This document shows positions 25,188-35,703 of a stretch of DNA of 64,000 bases, one piece after another (within the stretch, counting starts at the first letter, position 1; every line of letters starts with the position of its first letter). The stretch comes from Candidatus Dietzia intestinipullorum (lineage in GTDB: Bacteria; Actinomycetota; Actinomycetes; Mycobacteriales; Mycobacteriaceae), in contig DWWP01000013.1 of the NCBI GenBank assembly GCA_019119635.1, positions 1 to 64,000 on the forward strand, given 5' to 3'. The position numbers and the translations under genes were made by a program. The notes beneath the pieces are model-generated. The model saw nothing but the letters and a program-made list of their open reading frames with translations, did no database searches and was not told where the DNA came from.

Positions 25188-26066
25188 GTGAACTACACCA
25201 CCGCCCCCGACCCGCACCTCCGCACCTTCGCCGATCTCGCCACGACGCGCGGCCGCGCCCGAGCCACCTCCGGCTACCGACGGGCCACCAGAGGCGTCTG
25301 GATCCCCGACCACATCCCGGATGACTTCGTGGCCCGGTGCGCATCGCTGGCGTTCGCGCGCCCCGAGGTCGTCGTGACCGGATGGACGGCCGCCCGCTTC
25401 CACGGACACCTATGGGCCGACGACCACGACGTCGTCGAGGTCGCGATAGGACGACGACGACTACGTCGACCGGGCGTCCGCGCGTACCAGTACGAGATCC
25501 CCGACTCGGAGATCGAGGAGTTTCTGGGCCCCGGCCACCAGCCGATCCGGGTCGCTTCTCCGGGTTGGGCGCTGTTCGATCTCGCCCGCACGCTCGACAG
25601 ACTGCCCGCGATGATCGCGCTCGACGGGTCGAAACACTTCTACTGCGACGGCCCCTCCGCTGTGCGGGCGCTCGCTGAGCGTTATTCGCAGCGGCGGGGA
25701 AGCGTGGCAGCGAAACGGTTCGCCGCCGCCGCGGACATCAGGTCCGAGTCGCCGATGGAGACCGAGCTGCGCCTGTTCCTGGTCGACAGCGGCTTCGACA
25801 CCTTCGAGTCCCAGGTCAAAGTGCCCAGGCTCGGCGTGCGGATCGACTTTGCCGACCGCGAGCGCAAGATCGCCGTGGAATACGACGGGCGCGGACATCT
25901 CACACCCCAGCAACACGCTCGGGACCTGGAACGGTGGCGCGCGTTGGTCGCGGACGGGTGGATCGTGCTGCCTCTGGGGATTCGCGACCTACGTCACCGC
26001 CGAGAGCTGGTCCGGGGTCAGATCCGGGACGCGCTCCTCTCGCGCGGTTGGCAACCAGCTGGGTGA
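25188..26066 (+). CDS. DUF559/AbiEi-like protein with a PD-(D/E)xK nuclease-type C-terminus
   Basis: The protein has 292 residues from the GTG at 25188; the open frame upstream runs through the repeats and is not credible. The N-terminal 80 residues (TRGRARATSGYRRATRGVWIP) look like the winged-helix domain of type IV (AbiEi) antitoxin-like proteins. The C-terminus has the DUF559 nuclease pattern: an ESPMETELR helix, then VRIDFADRERKIAVEYDGRGH (Asp and Glu-Tyr-Asp) and a final WIVLPLGIRDL strand. Such proteins are common orphans in actinobacteria, with unproven roles in defence or DNA repair. It lies on the opposite strand between asd and lysC, bracketed by the 66-bp elements, suggesting it arrived as a unit. 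Confidence 0.75.
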   Translation: MNYTTAPDPHLRTFADLATTRGRARATSGYRRATRGVWIPDHIPDDFVARCASLAFARPEVVVTGWTAARFHGHLWADDHDVVEVAIGRRRLRRPGVRAYQYEIPDSEIEEFLGPGHQPIRVASPGWALFDLARTLDRLPAMIALDGSKHFYCDGPSAVRALAERYSQRRGSVAAKRFAAAADIRSESPMETELRLFLVDSGFDTFESQVKVPRLGVRIDFADRERKIAVEYDGRGHLTPQQHARDLERWRALVADGWIVLPLGIRDLRHRRELVRGQIRDALLSRGWQPAG

Positions 26067-26098
26067 GCTGATCGACCGCGCGGGCCGCCGCGGCGCGG

Positions 26099-26280
26099 GC
26101 GGGTCGTCGCGGCGCGGGCAGGCGTGGCGGGGGCGGGCCGGAGGACGGCCCGGGGGCAGGCAGCGCGGCGCAGGCAGGCGCGGCGGCGAGCGGACAGGAG
26201 CGGCGCGGGCGGGCGCGGCGGGAGCGGGTCGTCGCGGCGCAGGCAGGCGCGACGGGGGCGGGCCGGAGGGCGGCCGGGGG
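26099..26280. repeat. diverged 55-bp direct repeat in GC-rich spacer
   Basis: A segment of about 55 bases starting GGGTCGTCGCGGCGCGGGCA (26101) recurs at about 26226 with few changes. The 434-bp spacer 26067-26500 contains only this, low-complexity GGCGCGG tracts and element B; I see no gene. Confidence 0.65.
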
Positions 26281-26302
26281 TGGTGCAGGTCAGCGCAGAG
26301 AA

Positions 26303-26368
26303 GTTGAGTCGCTGCGGCAGGCCCGCCCCGCACCGCCCCTGCGGAAACGCTGCACAAAACGACTCAAC
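26303..26368 (-). repeat. 66-bp inverted-repeat-bounded element, copy B
   Basis: Same ends (GTTGAGTCG and CGACTCAAC) and same 66-bp length as copy A, in the opposite orientation. It lies 236 bases past the nuclease stop and 133 before the end of lysC. Confidence 0.8.
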
Positions 26369-26500
26369 GCAGGCGCGGCGGGCGGGCAGGCGCGGGGCGG
26401 GCAGGTACGGCGGGCGAGAAGGCAGGCGCGGTGGGTCCGCCCGGGGCCCCTGCAGGCGCCCCGGGCGGTCCCGCCGTGGGCGAGCGCGCGGAAGCCCAGG

Positions 26501-27763
26501 TCAGCGGCCGGTGCCGGCGTAGACCTGTGCCTCCTCCTCGCCGCCGAGCTCGAACGCCGCGTGCAGGGCCCGGACGCACTCGTCCAGCTCCTCCTCGCGG
26601 ACCAGCGCCGAGATGCGGATCTCCGAGGTGGAGATCAGCTCGATGTTGATCCCGGCCTCGGACAGCGACTCGCAGAACGTGGCCGTGACGCCGGGGTGCG
26701 ACTTCATGCCGGCGCCGACGAGGGAGACCTTGCCCACGTTGTCGTCGTAGAGCACCTTGTCGATGCCCAGGTTCGCCTTGGCCTCGGACAGGACCTCGAC
26801 CGCCTTGCCTCCGACCTCGCGCGGGCAGGTGAAGGTGATGTCGGTCTTGCCGGAGGACCTGGAGACGTTCTGCAGGACCATGTCGATGTTGATCTCGGCA
26901 TCGGCGACCGCCCGGAAGATCTTGGCCGCGTGTCCCGGCTGATCCGGGATACCGACGACCGTGATCTTGGCCTCCGAGGCGTCGTGAGCGACTCCGGTCA
27001 GCAGTGCGTCTTCCACGGGGATGTCCTCCATGTTTCCGGCCACGAGCGTGCCGGGATCGGTCGAGTACGAAGAGCGGACGCGCAGCGGCACACGGTGGCG
27101 CCGCGCGAACTCCACACTCCGCAGGTTGAGGATCTTGGATCCGACGGCCGCCATCTCCTGCATCTCCTCGTACGAGATGGTGTCGAGCTTGCGGGCGTTC
27201 GGCACGATCCGGGGATCGGCGGTGTAGATGCCGTCGACGTCCGAGTAGATCTCGCACTCGTCGGCCCCGAGCGCGGACGCCATCGCCACGGCCGTGGTGT
27301 CCGAGCCACCGCGCCCCAGCGTGGTGACGTCCCGCGTTTCGCGGGAGACGCCCTGGAAGCCGGCGACCAGGGCGATCTTGCCCTCGTCGAGCGCCTCTTT
27401 GACGCGCCCCGGCGTGATGTCCATGATCCGGCTGTTGCCGTGGCGGGTCGTGGTGATGATCCCGGCCTGCGAGCCGGTGAAGGAATACGCCTCCATCCCG
27501 AACGAGCTGATGGCCATGGCCAGCAACGCGTTGGAGATGCGCTCACCCGAGGTGAGCAGCATGTCCATCTCCCGCTGCGGGGGAGACGGGCAGACCTGGT
27601 CGGCCAGGTCCAGGAGCTCATCCGTGGTGTCGCCCATCGCGGACGCCACCACCACTACGTCGTCACCCGCCTTCCGGGTCTCCACGATCCTCTCGGCCAC
27701 CCGACGGATCCGTTCTGCGGACTCCACGGAGGAGCCGCCGTACTTCTGCACTACCAGTGCCAC
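26501..27763 (-). CDS. lysC: aspartate kinase (with probable internal beta start)
   Basis: This 420-residue enzyme phosphorylates aspartate, the committed and feedback-controlled step of lysine and threonine synthesis. [16 protein letters not shown] opens the kinase domain, with [11 protein letters not shown] and [14 protein letters not shown] as ATP/aspartate motifs. Two ACT regulatory domains follow from about residue 255. An ATG at 27031 ([13 protein letters not shown]) is at the position where corynebacterial and mycobacterial lysC genes start a separate beta subunit carrying only the ACT domains, so both alpha and beta are likely made. The GTG start at 27763 has GGAAGGG upstream. asd is not directly downstream as in most relatives. 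Confidence 0.95.
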   Translation of the reverse strand: MALVVQKYGGSSVESAERIRRVAERIVETRKAGDDVVVVASAMGDTTDELLDLADQVCPSPPQREMDMLLTSGERISNALLAMAISSFGMEAYSFTGSQAGIITTTRHGNSRIMDITPGRVKEALDEGKIALVAGFQGVSRETRDVTTLGRGGSDTTAVAMASALGADECEIYSDVDGIYTADPRIVPNARKLDTISYEEMQEMAAVGSKILNLRSVEFARRHRVPLRVRSSYSTDPGTLVAGNMEDIPVEDALLTGVAHDASEAKITVVGIPDQPGHAAKIFRAVADAEINIDMVLQNVSRSSGKTDITFTCPREVGGKAVEVLSEAKANLGIDKVLYDDNVGKVSLVGAGMKSHPGVTATFCESLSEAGINIELISTSEIRISALVREEELDECVRALHAAFELGGEEEAQVYAGTGR

Positions 27764-27834
27764 GCGGTCACACCCTTCCGGTGTTGATCGGCTTAACGCG
27801 GCCCTACTTTACTGGAGGTGTTTACTCATCATCG

Positions 27835-28830
27835 ATGACGGAAACCTGGGCGGCCATAATCCTGGCCCTCGCCTCTGCCCTCAGTCAGGCGTTCGGCACG
27901 GTCATGCGACACCGGACAGCCACCCGACCGGGACAAGGGGCCGGGGGCGGTCTCGGCGTGTTGACGAGCCGATATTGGTGGGCCGGCATGGGCATCAGCC
28001 TGGTCGGATTCCTGTTCCAGGGCCTGGCTCTGGCGTTCGGCTCACTCATCCTGGTCCAGACCATGGCCGTGCTCTCGCTGATCTTCGCGCTCCCGCTGGG
28101 CGCCTGGTTCACGGGTCGACGGATCACCAAGACCGAACTGTTCTGGGGGCACGTGCTGGCCGCCTGCGTGATCATCCTGGTGACGTTCGGCCGCCCGACC
28201 GGGGGTGAACTGCATCCGCCGTGGACCGCGTGGACGCTGGCCTGCGGGGCCGGGTTCCTGGTGATCGCGATCCTCTTGCGCGTCTCGCGCAACCGCGCCG
28301 ACCGCGACCGGGCGTTGCTCCTCGGTGTCGCGGGTGGCACGGCGTTCGCCTATGTCGCTCTGCTCACCAAGGGCGTGGCCGACCGGTTCGCTGCGGGCGG
28401 CGTCGGCGGGGTGGTCACCACGGGCGAGGTGTACGGGCTGGTCGTCGCGGCCGTCGCGGCGCTCACCCTGCAGCAGATGTCGTTCTCGGCCGGGGCCGTG
28501 CACCAGGCGGTGCCGGCGTCCACGGTCACCACGCCCGTGGTGTCCCTGGTCCTGGGCGTGGCGGTCCTGGGCGAGTGGTTCGACGTCGACGGCGCCGGGA
28601 TCGCCCTGCTGGCGGGCACCCTCGTGGTGATGGCGGTGGCGACCGTGCTCCTGGCGCACAAGGAGGTCTCGCCCGGCGATCGGTCCGGCGTCCCCGGCGA
28701 CCGGTCCGGTGTCCCCGGCGACGAGCCCGGTGCTCCCGCGATCGACGACGGCTCCGGTGACACCCGCGAGGGCGCCGCCGACGTCGCCCGGGAGGCCACC
28801 ACGCGGGGCGCCCGCAAGCACCGGCACTGA
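27835..28830 (+). CDS. DMT-superfamily membrane protein
   Basis: The 331-residue protein has about nine or ten hydrophobic helices, beginning WAAIILALASALSQAFGTVM. The second-half segment QAVPASTVTTPVVSLVLGVAVLGEWF is the usual EamA/DMT carrier signature. The C-terminal 65 residues are a soluble tail with three SGVPGD-like repeats. The substrate is unknown; members transport amino acids, nucleotide-sugars or metabolites. The ATG at 27835 is chosen because upstream the frame is hydrophilic and close to the divergent lysC start. It is divergent from lysC with 71 bases between, so a shared promoter region is likely. Confidence 0.8.
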   Translation: MTETWAAIILALASALSQAFGTVMRHRTATRPGQGAGGGLGVLTSRYWWAGMGISLVGFLFQGLALAFGSLILVQTMAVLSLIFALPLGAWFTGRRITKTELFWGHVLAACVIILVTFGRPTGGELHPPWTAWTLACGAGFLVIAILLRVSRNRADRDRALLLGVAGGTAFAYVALLTKGVADRFAAGGVGGVVTTGEVYGLVVAAVAALTLQQMSFSAGAVHQAVPASTVTTPVVSLVLGVAVLGEWFDVDGAGIALLAGTLVVMAVATVLLAHKEVSPGDRSGVPGDRSGVPGDEPGAPAIDDGSGDTREGAADVAREATTRGARKHRH

Positions 28831-28946
28831 GAATCACAGCCGCGGTTCGCCACCGACGTGCCTCGCGGGGCCCCACGAGCTGAGGCGACCCCGTCGAGAG
28901 AGCCCGTTCCGACGCGATCCGCCCCTCGGATCCAGCCCCCCGCTCA

Positions 28947-29012
28947 ATCTGCCCTTCTGATTTCTCAAGGCACTGAGGGCCCCGGGCGCGCATGGCAATC
29001 CGAAGGGCAGAT
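28947..29012. repeat. 66-bp imperfect palindrome in an otherwise empty spacer
   Basis: ATCTGCCCTTCTGA (28947) and TCCGAAGGGCAGAT (28999) pair at 13 of 14 positions around a 38-base GC-rich centre. Total length is 66 bp, like the elements near lysC, but the sequence differs. The rest of the 382-bp gap 28831-29212 is low-complexity GC, with repeated GCCGGGGCGGGGCG and GGGGAAGCCA units; I see no gene. Confidence 0.6.
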
Positions 29013-29200
29013 CGTGCGCCGCTGGGGGCAAGGCAGCGCAAGCCGGGGCGGGGCGGCGCAGCGCGAGGCCGGGGCGGGGCGAGCAGGGGAAGCCAGGGGA
29101 AGCCAGCGGAAGCCGGCGCCAAGGCGCGAGCCAGGAGAGCCCACCAACGCCCGACCCTGAGATACGACTTAGAGGTTCCCCACCACGTCCGCCGCTCACT

Positions 29201-29206
29201 TAGACT
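29201..29206 (+). promoter_or_regulatory. -10 box of leaderless protease transcript
   Basis: TAGACT followed by six bases (TCCTTT) and the ATG at 29213. No ribosome site is present. Confidence 0.6.
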
Positions 29207-29212
29207 TCCTTT

Positions 29213-30043
29213 ATGCGCCTCCCTCGCCCCACGGGCACCGCAAGCCTCACGCGTCTCACGCGCCTCACGCGTCTCGTCGGGGCTGCGGCGATCGCGCTCG
29301 CCGCCACGATCGCCGCCACCGTCGCCACCGCCCCCGCGGCCGACGCCGTCGTCTACGGAGCCCCCTCCGGCCCCGCGCCGTGGGCGGTCCAGATCACCTC
29401 GTTCCACGGCGCCCCGGGCGTCCCGTGCACCGGCGTCGTGGTGGCCCCGCACTGGGTCGCCACCGCCGCACATTGCGGTCCCACCCATCCGGGGGCCTAC
29501 ACGCTCGGCTTCGGCAACTGGGCCACGCTCCCCGGGGGCCTGGCCGCAACATCCGGGTCCGCCGGCCCGGCGATCGTCGGCGGCTTCGGCTCCCTCGACA
29601 CCGGGAGCCTCGGTCGGCACGCCCCCGTCGCCGCCTATCACGCCCCCGCCGGCGACGTGATGCTGCTCAAACTCGCCCACCCGGCGCCGGCGCCGTCGGT
29701 CAAGCGCGCGGGCGCCGACCCCGCACCCGGATCGGTCCTGCGCTACCACGGCTTCGGCTCCACCAGCATCCTCGGACTGCGGTCCCCGCTGCTGCTCACC
29801 GGCCTGACCCGCCTCGACCACATGGGGCCGCGTGCCGGCTCGTGGATCGGCCACTCCCACACCATCCAGGGCGGCTACGGCTTCGGCGACTCCGGCGGCC
29901 CGGTCTTCCACGGCGACCGACTCGTGGGCCTACACTCCGGCTCCGACCACACCCGCCGCAAGACCGACGGCACCAATCCCGCGTGGTACGAATCGGTCCC
30001 CGCGCAGAACGGCTGGATCGACTGGATGATCGCCAACCGATGA
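29213..30043 (+). CDS. secreted trypsin-like serine protease
   Basis: The 276-residue exported S1-family protease has a basic Thr/Leu-rich N-terminus and hydrophobic signal ending near APAADA (residue 45). The catalytic triad is His 87 in TAAHC, Asp 149 in AGDVMLLKL and Ser 228 in GDSGG. Cys 72 and Cys 88 can form the usual disulfide around the His. There is no obvious long propeptide. The signal region contains direct repeats of Leu-Thr-Arg. It stands alone with its own promoter. The substrate is unknown; relatives act on host or cell-wall proteins. Confidence 0.9.
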   Translation: MRLPRPTGTASLTRLTRLTRLVGAAAIALAATIAATVATAPAADAVVYGAPSGPAPWAVQITSFHGAPGVPCTGVVVAPHWVATAAHCGPTHPGAYTLGFGNWATLPGGLAATSGSAGPAIVGGFGSLDTGSLGRHAPVAAYHAPAGDVMLLKLAHPAPAPSVKRAGADPAPGSVLRYHGFGSTSILGLRSPLLLTGLTRLDHMGPRAGSWIGHSHTIQGGYGFGDSGGPVFHGDRLVGLHSGSDHTRRKTDGTNPAWYESVPAQNGWIDWMIANR

Positions 30044-30107
30044 GCCTCCGGAGGACACGAAGTCGGCGTCACGTGCCGAACCGCGCAGGTTTTGCCACAC
30101 TGAACAG

Positions 30108-30536
30108 ATGGACTCGCCGGACATAGTGGTCCGTCGGGCCTCGCGGTCCGACGTCGACCTCGTGCTGTCCGCGTCGGCACTGTTGTCCACCCCGCCCACC
30201 GCCGAGTGGACCACGGATTTCCTCGACCGCGGATCCAACCTCCTCCTGCTGGCCCTACTGGACGACACTCCCGTGGGGATGCTCGTCGCCGTGGAGACCG
30301 GCCACCTCGGGTCCAGCCCCGACCTCTTCGTCTACGGCATCCGCGTCCGCGAGGACCTCCGCAACCGGGGCATCGCCCACAAGCTCGTCGACAAGGCCGT
30401 CGCCGTGGCCGAGGACTCCGGCTGCCGGAACGTCTGGGGCTCCATGGAGCGCGGGGAGCACCTGCAGGAGGACTCGCCACTCGCCGCAACCGCCCCCGAA
30501 TCCGGCCTCACCACGTTCACGATCCCCATCCCCTGA
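30108..30536 (+). CDS. GNAT-family N-acetyltransferase
   Basis: The 142-residue protein shows IVVRRASRSDVDLVLSAS at the start, a central strand VGMLVAVETGHLG, the acetyl-CoA motif VREDLRNRGIAHKLVDKAVAVAED (R-x-x-G-x-G/A type), and a terminal beta strand. It is small but complete. The substrate is not predictable. It lies between the protease gene and the leuA leader, with no ribosome site before the ATG; CACACT six bases before it is a weak -10 match. Confidence 0.8.
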   Translation: MDSPDIVVRRASRSDVDLVLSASALLSTPPTAEWTTDFLDRGSNLLLLALLDDTPVGMLVAVETGHLGSSPDLFVYGIRVREDLRNRGIAHKLVDKAVAVAEDSGCRNVWGSMERGEHLQEDSPLAATAPESGLTTFTIPIP

Positions 30537-30557
30537 CGACGACGAGAAAGGTGTACG

Positions 30558-30611
30558 GTGAACCGCATGCAGCGCGTGCTCCTTCTTGGGTGCCGCGGCG
30601 GGGCCCGCTGA
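30558..30611 (+). CDS. leuL: leuA leader peptide with a Leu run
   Basis: A 17-codon frame, MNRMQRVLLLGCRGGAR, starts at GTG with GAAAGG seven bases upstream. It contains three consecutive Leu codons (CTC CTT CTT), including CTT, which is rare in this high-GC DNA. It lies 80 bases before leuA and is followed by stem-loops. This is the classic layout of leucine-responsive attenuation; ribosome stalling at the Leu codons would favour read-through. Leader peptides before leuA have been proposed in other actinobacteria. Confidence 0.75.
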   Translation: MNRMQRVLLLGCRGGAR

Positions 30612-30613
30612 GG

Positions 30614-30654
30614 CGGACCGGCTCCCCGTCGCGGGATCTCGTCGTGCCGGTCCG
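30614..30654 (+). promoter_or_regulatory. attenuator-type hairpin between leader and leuA
   Basis: CGGACCGG and CCGGTCCG form an 8-bp perfect stem beginning three bases after the leader stop. The upstream GC-rich CGCGGCGGGGCCCGC could form an alternative pairing. No T-run follows, so termination might be Rho-linked or structural. Confidence 0.55.
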
Positions 30655-30670
30655 ATTCCACAGACCGTGA

Positions 30671-32554
<1,884 letters not shown>

Positions 32555-32811
32555 CGGGCGGCGCGCCGGCGCGGGGCGGGCGCGCCGGCGCGGGACGGAC
32601 CGAGGCGGCACGAGCCGGCGCCGAAGTGGGTGCGCGAGAGCACTTCCGGGTGCCCCAGATCACACAGATTTCGCCACATGAGCCTCATTAGTCACATGTC
32701 TCACTCGGGTAACGAATGTCTCGATTTGGTTACGCCAGGCGCGTAATGTGTCGCGGTGTCGCGCCGATATGCCTGGCGTCCGCCTTCGAGATCTGAGTCT
32801 GGAGCACCTTC
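32555..32811. other. 257-bp regulatory spacer before the amidase gene
   Basis: No gene. The sequence is AT-richer than its surroundings and contains GTAAC and GTTAC in inverted arrangement (about 32709 and 32737) and TAATGT near 32750 as a possible -10 box. Two copies of CACATG lie near 32675 and 32694. Confidence 0.35.
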
Positions 32812-33915
32812 ATGCCCGTTTCACGCCGTGGGTTCCTCACCGCCGCATCCGTCGGCGTGGGTGCCGCCGTCGCCTCGTCCGTCCGCATCCCGCTCGCCGG
32901 GGCGAACCCGCTCGCCACCGGATCCCTCGGTGCGGCGCAGGACTTCCTCCAGTCGGTGCCCGCCGGCAGCGGGATGATCCAGCCCAACGGCCCACTCGGC
33001 TACGTCGGCGTCACCTTCCCCGACGCCCAGGAGGTGCTCGGCCGCATCCGGTTCGCCTTCCCGGACGGGTCGCTGGGCGACTGGCTGCCGCTCGAGGCGA
33101 TGGACTCCGCGCCTGACGGCGGCAGCAAGAACGCCTCCGAGCTCATCTCCGCCCCCGACGAGGCCGTGAGCTACGAGGTCGACGCGCCCAAGGGCGCCGA
33201 GGCCACCGTGTTCGACGACGGCCGCGGCACCACGCGCAACTACAGCCTCGGCAGCGTCGGGCTCGCCGGCCTCCCGGTCATCCCGCGCGAGGCGTGGGGC
33301 GCCGGCGACGTCTCCGGCAACAACTGGGGCCCGGCGGCCTTCCACCCGGCGCAGGCCATCACCATCCACCACACGGCCATGCAGCCCGGGCACGACCGCC
33401 CCGCCGCCGTGCGGGCGATCTACAACTACCACGCCAACACCATGGGCTGGGGCGACGTCGGCTACCACCTGCTCATCGACCCCGAGGGGCGGATCTATCA
33501 GGGCCGCGGCGGCACCGTCGCCGGCACGCCCGTGTTCCAGGTCCCGCCGGTCGCCGGCGTGGCTCCCCCGGTCGTCACCGCGGGCCACGTGGGCGGCTAC
33601 AACAACGGCAACATCGGCATCAGCCTGCTCGGCGACTTCACCGGTGCGCCGCCGACCCCCGCCGCCGTGGGCGCCACGATCGACTGCGTCCGCGCACTCT
33701 CGGGCTACATCGGCCTCAACCCGCACCAGGGCATCACCTACCGCAACCCGCAGGGTGGCGGCGCCCGCAACATGCCGGCCGTCTCCGGCCACCGCGACTG
33801 GGGCGGCACCGCCTGCCCGGGCAACGCCTTCTATCCGCAGATGCAGTTCATCCGCGATCACGCGGCCCAGGGCTGGATCCCGTCGGGGGTCTCCTCGGCC
33901 GCCGTCGGCTCCTGA
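32812..33915 (+). CDS. Tat-exported N-acetylmuramoyl-L-alanine amidase (PGRP domain)
   Basis: The 367-residue secreted protein has a twin-arginine signal (SRRGFLT, Arg 5-6, then a hydrophobic Ala/Val stretch to about residue 33). A beta domain (residues 50-150) precedes the PGRP/amidase_2 domain. That domain contains the zinc His in ITIHHTAM, YHANTMGWGDVGYHLLIDPEG, NNGNIGISLLGDF, and the second His and Cys in SGHRDWGGTACPG. It cuts between muramic acid and the stem peptide in the wall. Export by Tat implies folding before secretion. It stands alone after leuA with a 257-bp AT-richer upstream region. Confidence 0.9.
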   Translation: MPVSRRGFLTAASVGVGAAVASSVRIPLAGANPLATGSLGAAQDFLQSVPAGSGMIQPNGPLGYVGVTFPDAQEVLGRIRFAFPDGSLGDWLPLEAMDSAPDGGSKNASELISAPDEAVSYEVDAPKGAEATVFDDGRGTTRNYSLGSVGLAGLPVIPREAWGAGDVSGNNWGPAAFHPAQAITIHHTAMQPGHDRPAAVRAIYNYHANTMGWGDVGYHLLIDPEGRIYQGRGGTVAGTPVFQVPPVAGVAPPVVTAGHVGGYNNGNIGISLLGDFTGAPPTPAAVGATIDCVRALSGYIGLNPHQGITYRNPQGGGARNMPAVSGHRDWGGTACPGNAFYPQMQFIRDHAAQGWIPSGVSSAAVGS

Positions 33916-34065
33916 CCCCTGCGCCCGCCACAGAGGTCTCGTCCAGTCGTCACCCCGGGTTCACCCCGCGGAGGCCGCGTCGTCGTCAGCGCTGCTTAGC
34001 GTCACAACGGTCCACGGCACCGGGTCCGCCGGTGCGCTGTTCCCACGTCCGACGAGGTCTCTTCC

Positions 34066-35244
34066 GTGCACCGCAACACCCGCTCCTTCGCGGCCGTCGG
34101 AGCCACTGCGCTCGGCTGCCTTCTCACCGCCTCGACGCTCTCCGTCGCCTCCGCTACGACAGATGCACCCGGCCCGGTACCGCTCGGCTCTGGCTCTCTC
34201 GGCTCCGGGCCGCCCACCGGGGGCCCGCTGGGTTCACTCGGCGTGGGGGGCTCCGCCGGCGTCGAAGACCCCGCATTCGATCTGCAGGCCCACCGGGGTG
34301 GGCTCGGCCTCCACGTCGAGAGCACCCCGCAGGCATTCGCTCACGCCCTGGAGCTGGGGGTCACCACCCTCGAGCTCGACACCCAGGTGACCGCTGACGG
34401 GGCCGTGGTGGTCACGCATGACCGCAAGCCCCGGACCGATGTCTGCCAGGACACCGGGCCCGTCGACGACGACGATCCGCTCTACCCCTACATGGAGCAC
34501 ACGATCCACGACCTCACCCTCGAGCAGGTGCACACGCTCGACTGCGGATCGCTCCAGCGCCCCGGCCATCCCGATCAGCAGACGCACCAGGGTCAGCAGT
34601 TGATGCTGCTCTCGGAGGTGTTCGACCTCGTGAAAGCGTACGGCGCCAGCGGGCCCGACGGGGTCCGGATGAACATCGAGACCAAGGTCGAAGCGGGCTC
34701 CCCGGACGAGACCGCGCCCCGCGAGGAGTTCGTCGCCGCCGTCCACGAGCAGATCGCCGCCTCGGGGCTCCAGCAACAGATCACCGTCCAGTCCTTCGAC
34801 TGGGGCGCGCTCCGGGCGATGCACGAGCTCGCCCCGGGCCTGCCGCTGGTGGCCCTCACCAACCACGATTTCCTCGGCATCGACGACCCGGAACCGTCAC
34901 CCTGGCTCGGCGGGATCGACATCGACGACTTCGACGGAGATGGCGTCGCCGCAGCAGCATCCATCGACGGAGTGGTGGCGTATTCTCCGGTCGCCACCCA
35001 TCCCGACCAGGACTGCGCGGTCGGCGAGGACGGCTGCACGGCCTACGTCTCCCGGGAGATGGTCGACAGCGCCCACGATCACGGCCTCAAGGTGATCCCG
35101 TGGACGGTGAACGATGTCCCCACGATGGAGTACCTCATGGGCCTCGGCGTCGACGGGATCATCACCGACTATCCGGACCGGCTACGCGACCTCATGTCCG
35201 AACAGGGACTGCCCCTGCCCGGGCAGTACGCACTCCACGGCTGA
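34066..35244 (+). CDS. secreted glycerophosphodiester phosphodiesterase
   Basis: The protein has 392 residues from a GTG. The signal peptide ends near residue 30 (VASATT) and is followed by a Gly/Ser/Pro linker. GDPD-fold signatures are AHRGG with the catalytic His, LELDTQVTADGAVVVTHDRKP with the metal Glu/Asp and second His, and INIETKV-like MNIETKVEAGS. The C-terminal IPWTVNDVPTMEYLMGLGVDGIITDYPDRL is diagnostic. It hydrolyses glycerophosphodiesters to glycerol-3-phosphate outside the cell, for phosphate or lipid salvage. Lone gene. Confidence 0.92.
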   Translation: MHRNTRSFAAVGATALGCLLTASTLSVASATTDAPGPVPLGSGSLGSGPPTGGPLGSLGVGGSAGVEDPAFDLQAHRGGLGLHVESTPQAFAHALELGVTTLELDTQVTADGAVVVTHDRKPRTDVCQDTGPVDDDDPLYPYMEHTIHDLTLEQVHTLDCGSLQRPGHPDQQTHQGQQLMLLSEVFDLVKAYGASGPDGVRMNIETKVEAGSPDETAPREEFVAAVHEQIAASGLQQQITVQSFDWGALRAMHELAPGLPLVALTNHDFLGIDDPEPSPWLGGIDIDDFDGDGVAAAASIDGVVAYSPVATHPDQDCAVGEDGCTAYVSREMVDSAHDHGLKVIPWTVNDVPTMEYLMGLGVDGIITDYPDRLRDLMSEQGLPLPGQYALHG

Positions 35245-35265
35245 GCCAGCCGCACGCGGCGCCGG

Positions 35266-35697
35266 TCAGTCCCTGGAACGCGAGGGGAGCAGCAGCCCGA
35301 GCACCGCGTTGACCACGGCGATCACGATGCCGCCGAAGAACGCCGCCCAGAAGCCGCCCACCGAGTACTCGGCGCCGAACAGGTCGAACGTCGCGGTGAT
35401 CCACGAGGTCAGCATGAGCATCAGGGCGTTGACCACCAGCAGGAACAGTCCCAGCGTGATGATGGTCAGCGGCAGCGACAGCAGCTTGACGATCGGCTTG
35501 ACCACGGCGTTGACCAGGGTGAACACCACCGCCACGATGAGCAGTGCGGTGATGGTCGGGATGCTCACCTGGTTCTCGATCGCCCCGGCGCCGGGCGCGT
35601 AGATCCCCTCGCTCTCGTGCAGCGAGATTCCCGGCACGATCAGGGTCGCCGCCCACAGGGCGACGGCGTTGACGATCAGACCCAGCACGAGTCCCAT
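35266..35697 (-). CDS. four-helix membrane protein of the phage holin-like / Mycobact_4TM type
   Basis: The 143-residue protein has four hydrophobic segments (residues 3-20, 46-67, 72-95, 115-140) and the typical VNAVVKPIVKLLSLPLTIITLGLFLLVVNALML core found in the phage_holin_4_2 family. Despite the name, members are ordinary chromosomal membrane proteins of unknown role. It lies six bases downstream of the aminotransferase gene, so the two form an operon. Confidence 0.82.
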   Translation of the reverse strand: MGLVLGLIVNAVALWAATLIVPGISLHESEGIYAPGAGAIENQVSIPTITALLIVAVVFTLVNAVVKPIVKLLSLPLTIITLGLFLLVVNALMLMLTSWITATFDLFGAEYSVGGFWAAFFGGIVIAVVNAVLGLLLPSRSRD

Positions 35698-35703
35698 GGG
35701 CGG

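Noticed and set aside
35698-35703. Phage-derived origin for the holin-like gene
   Set aside because: No other phage genes nearby, and this family is chromosomal in most actinobacteria despite its name.
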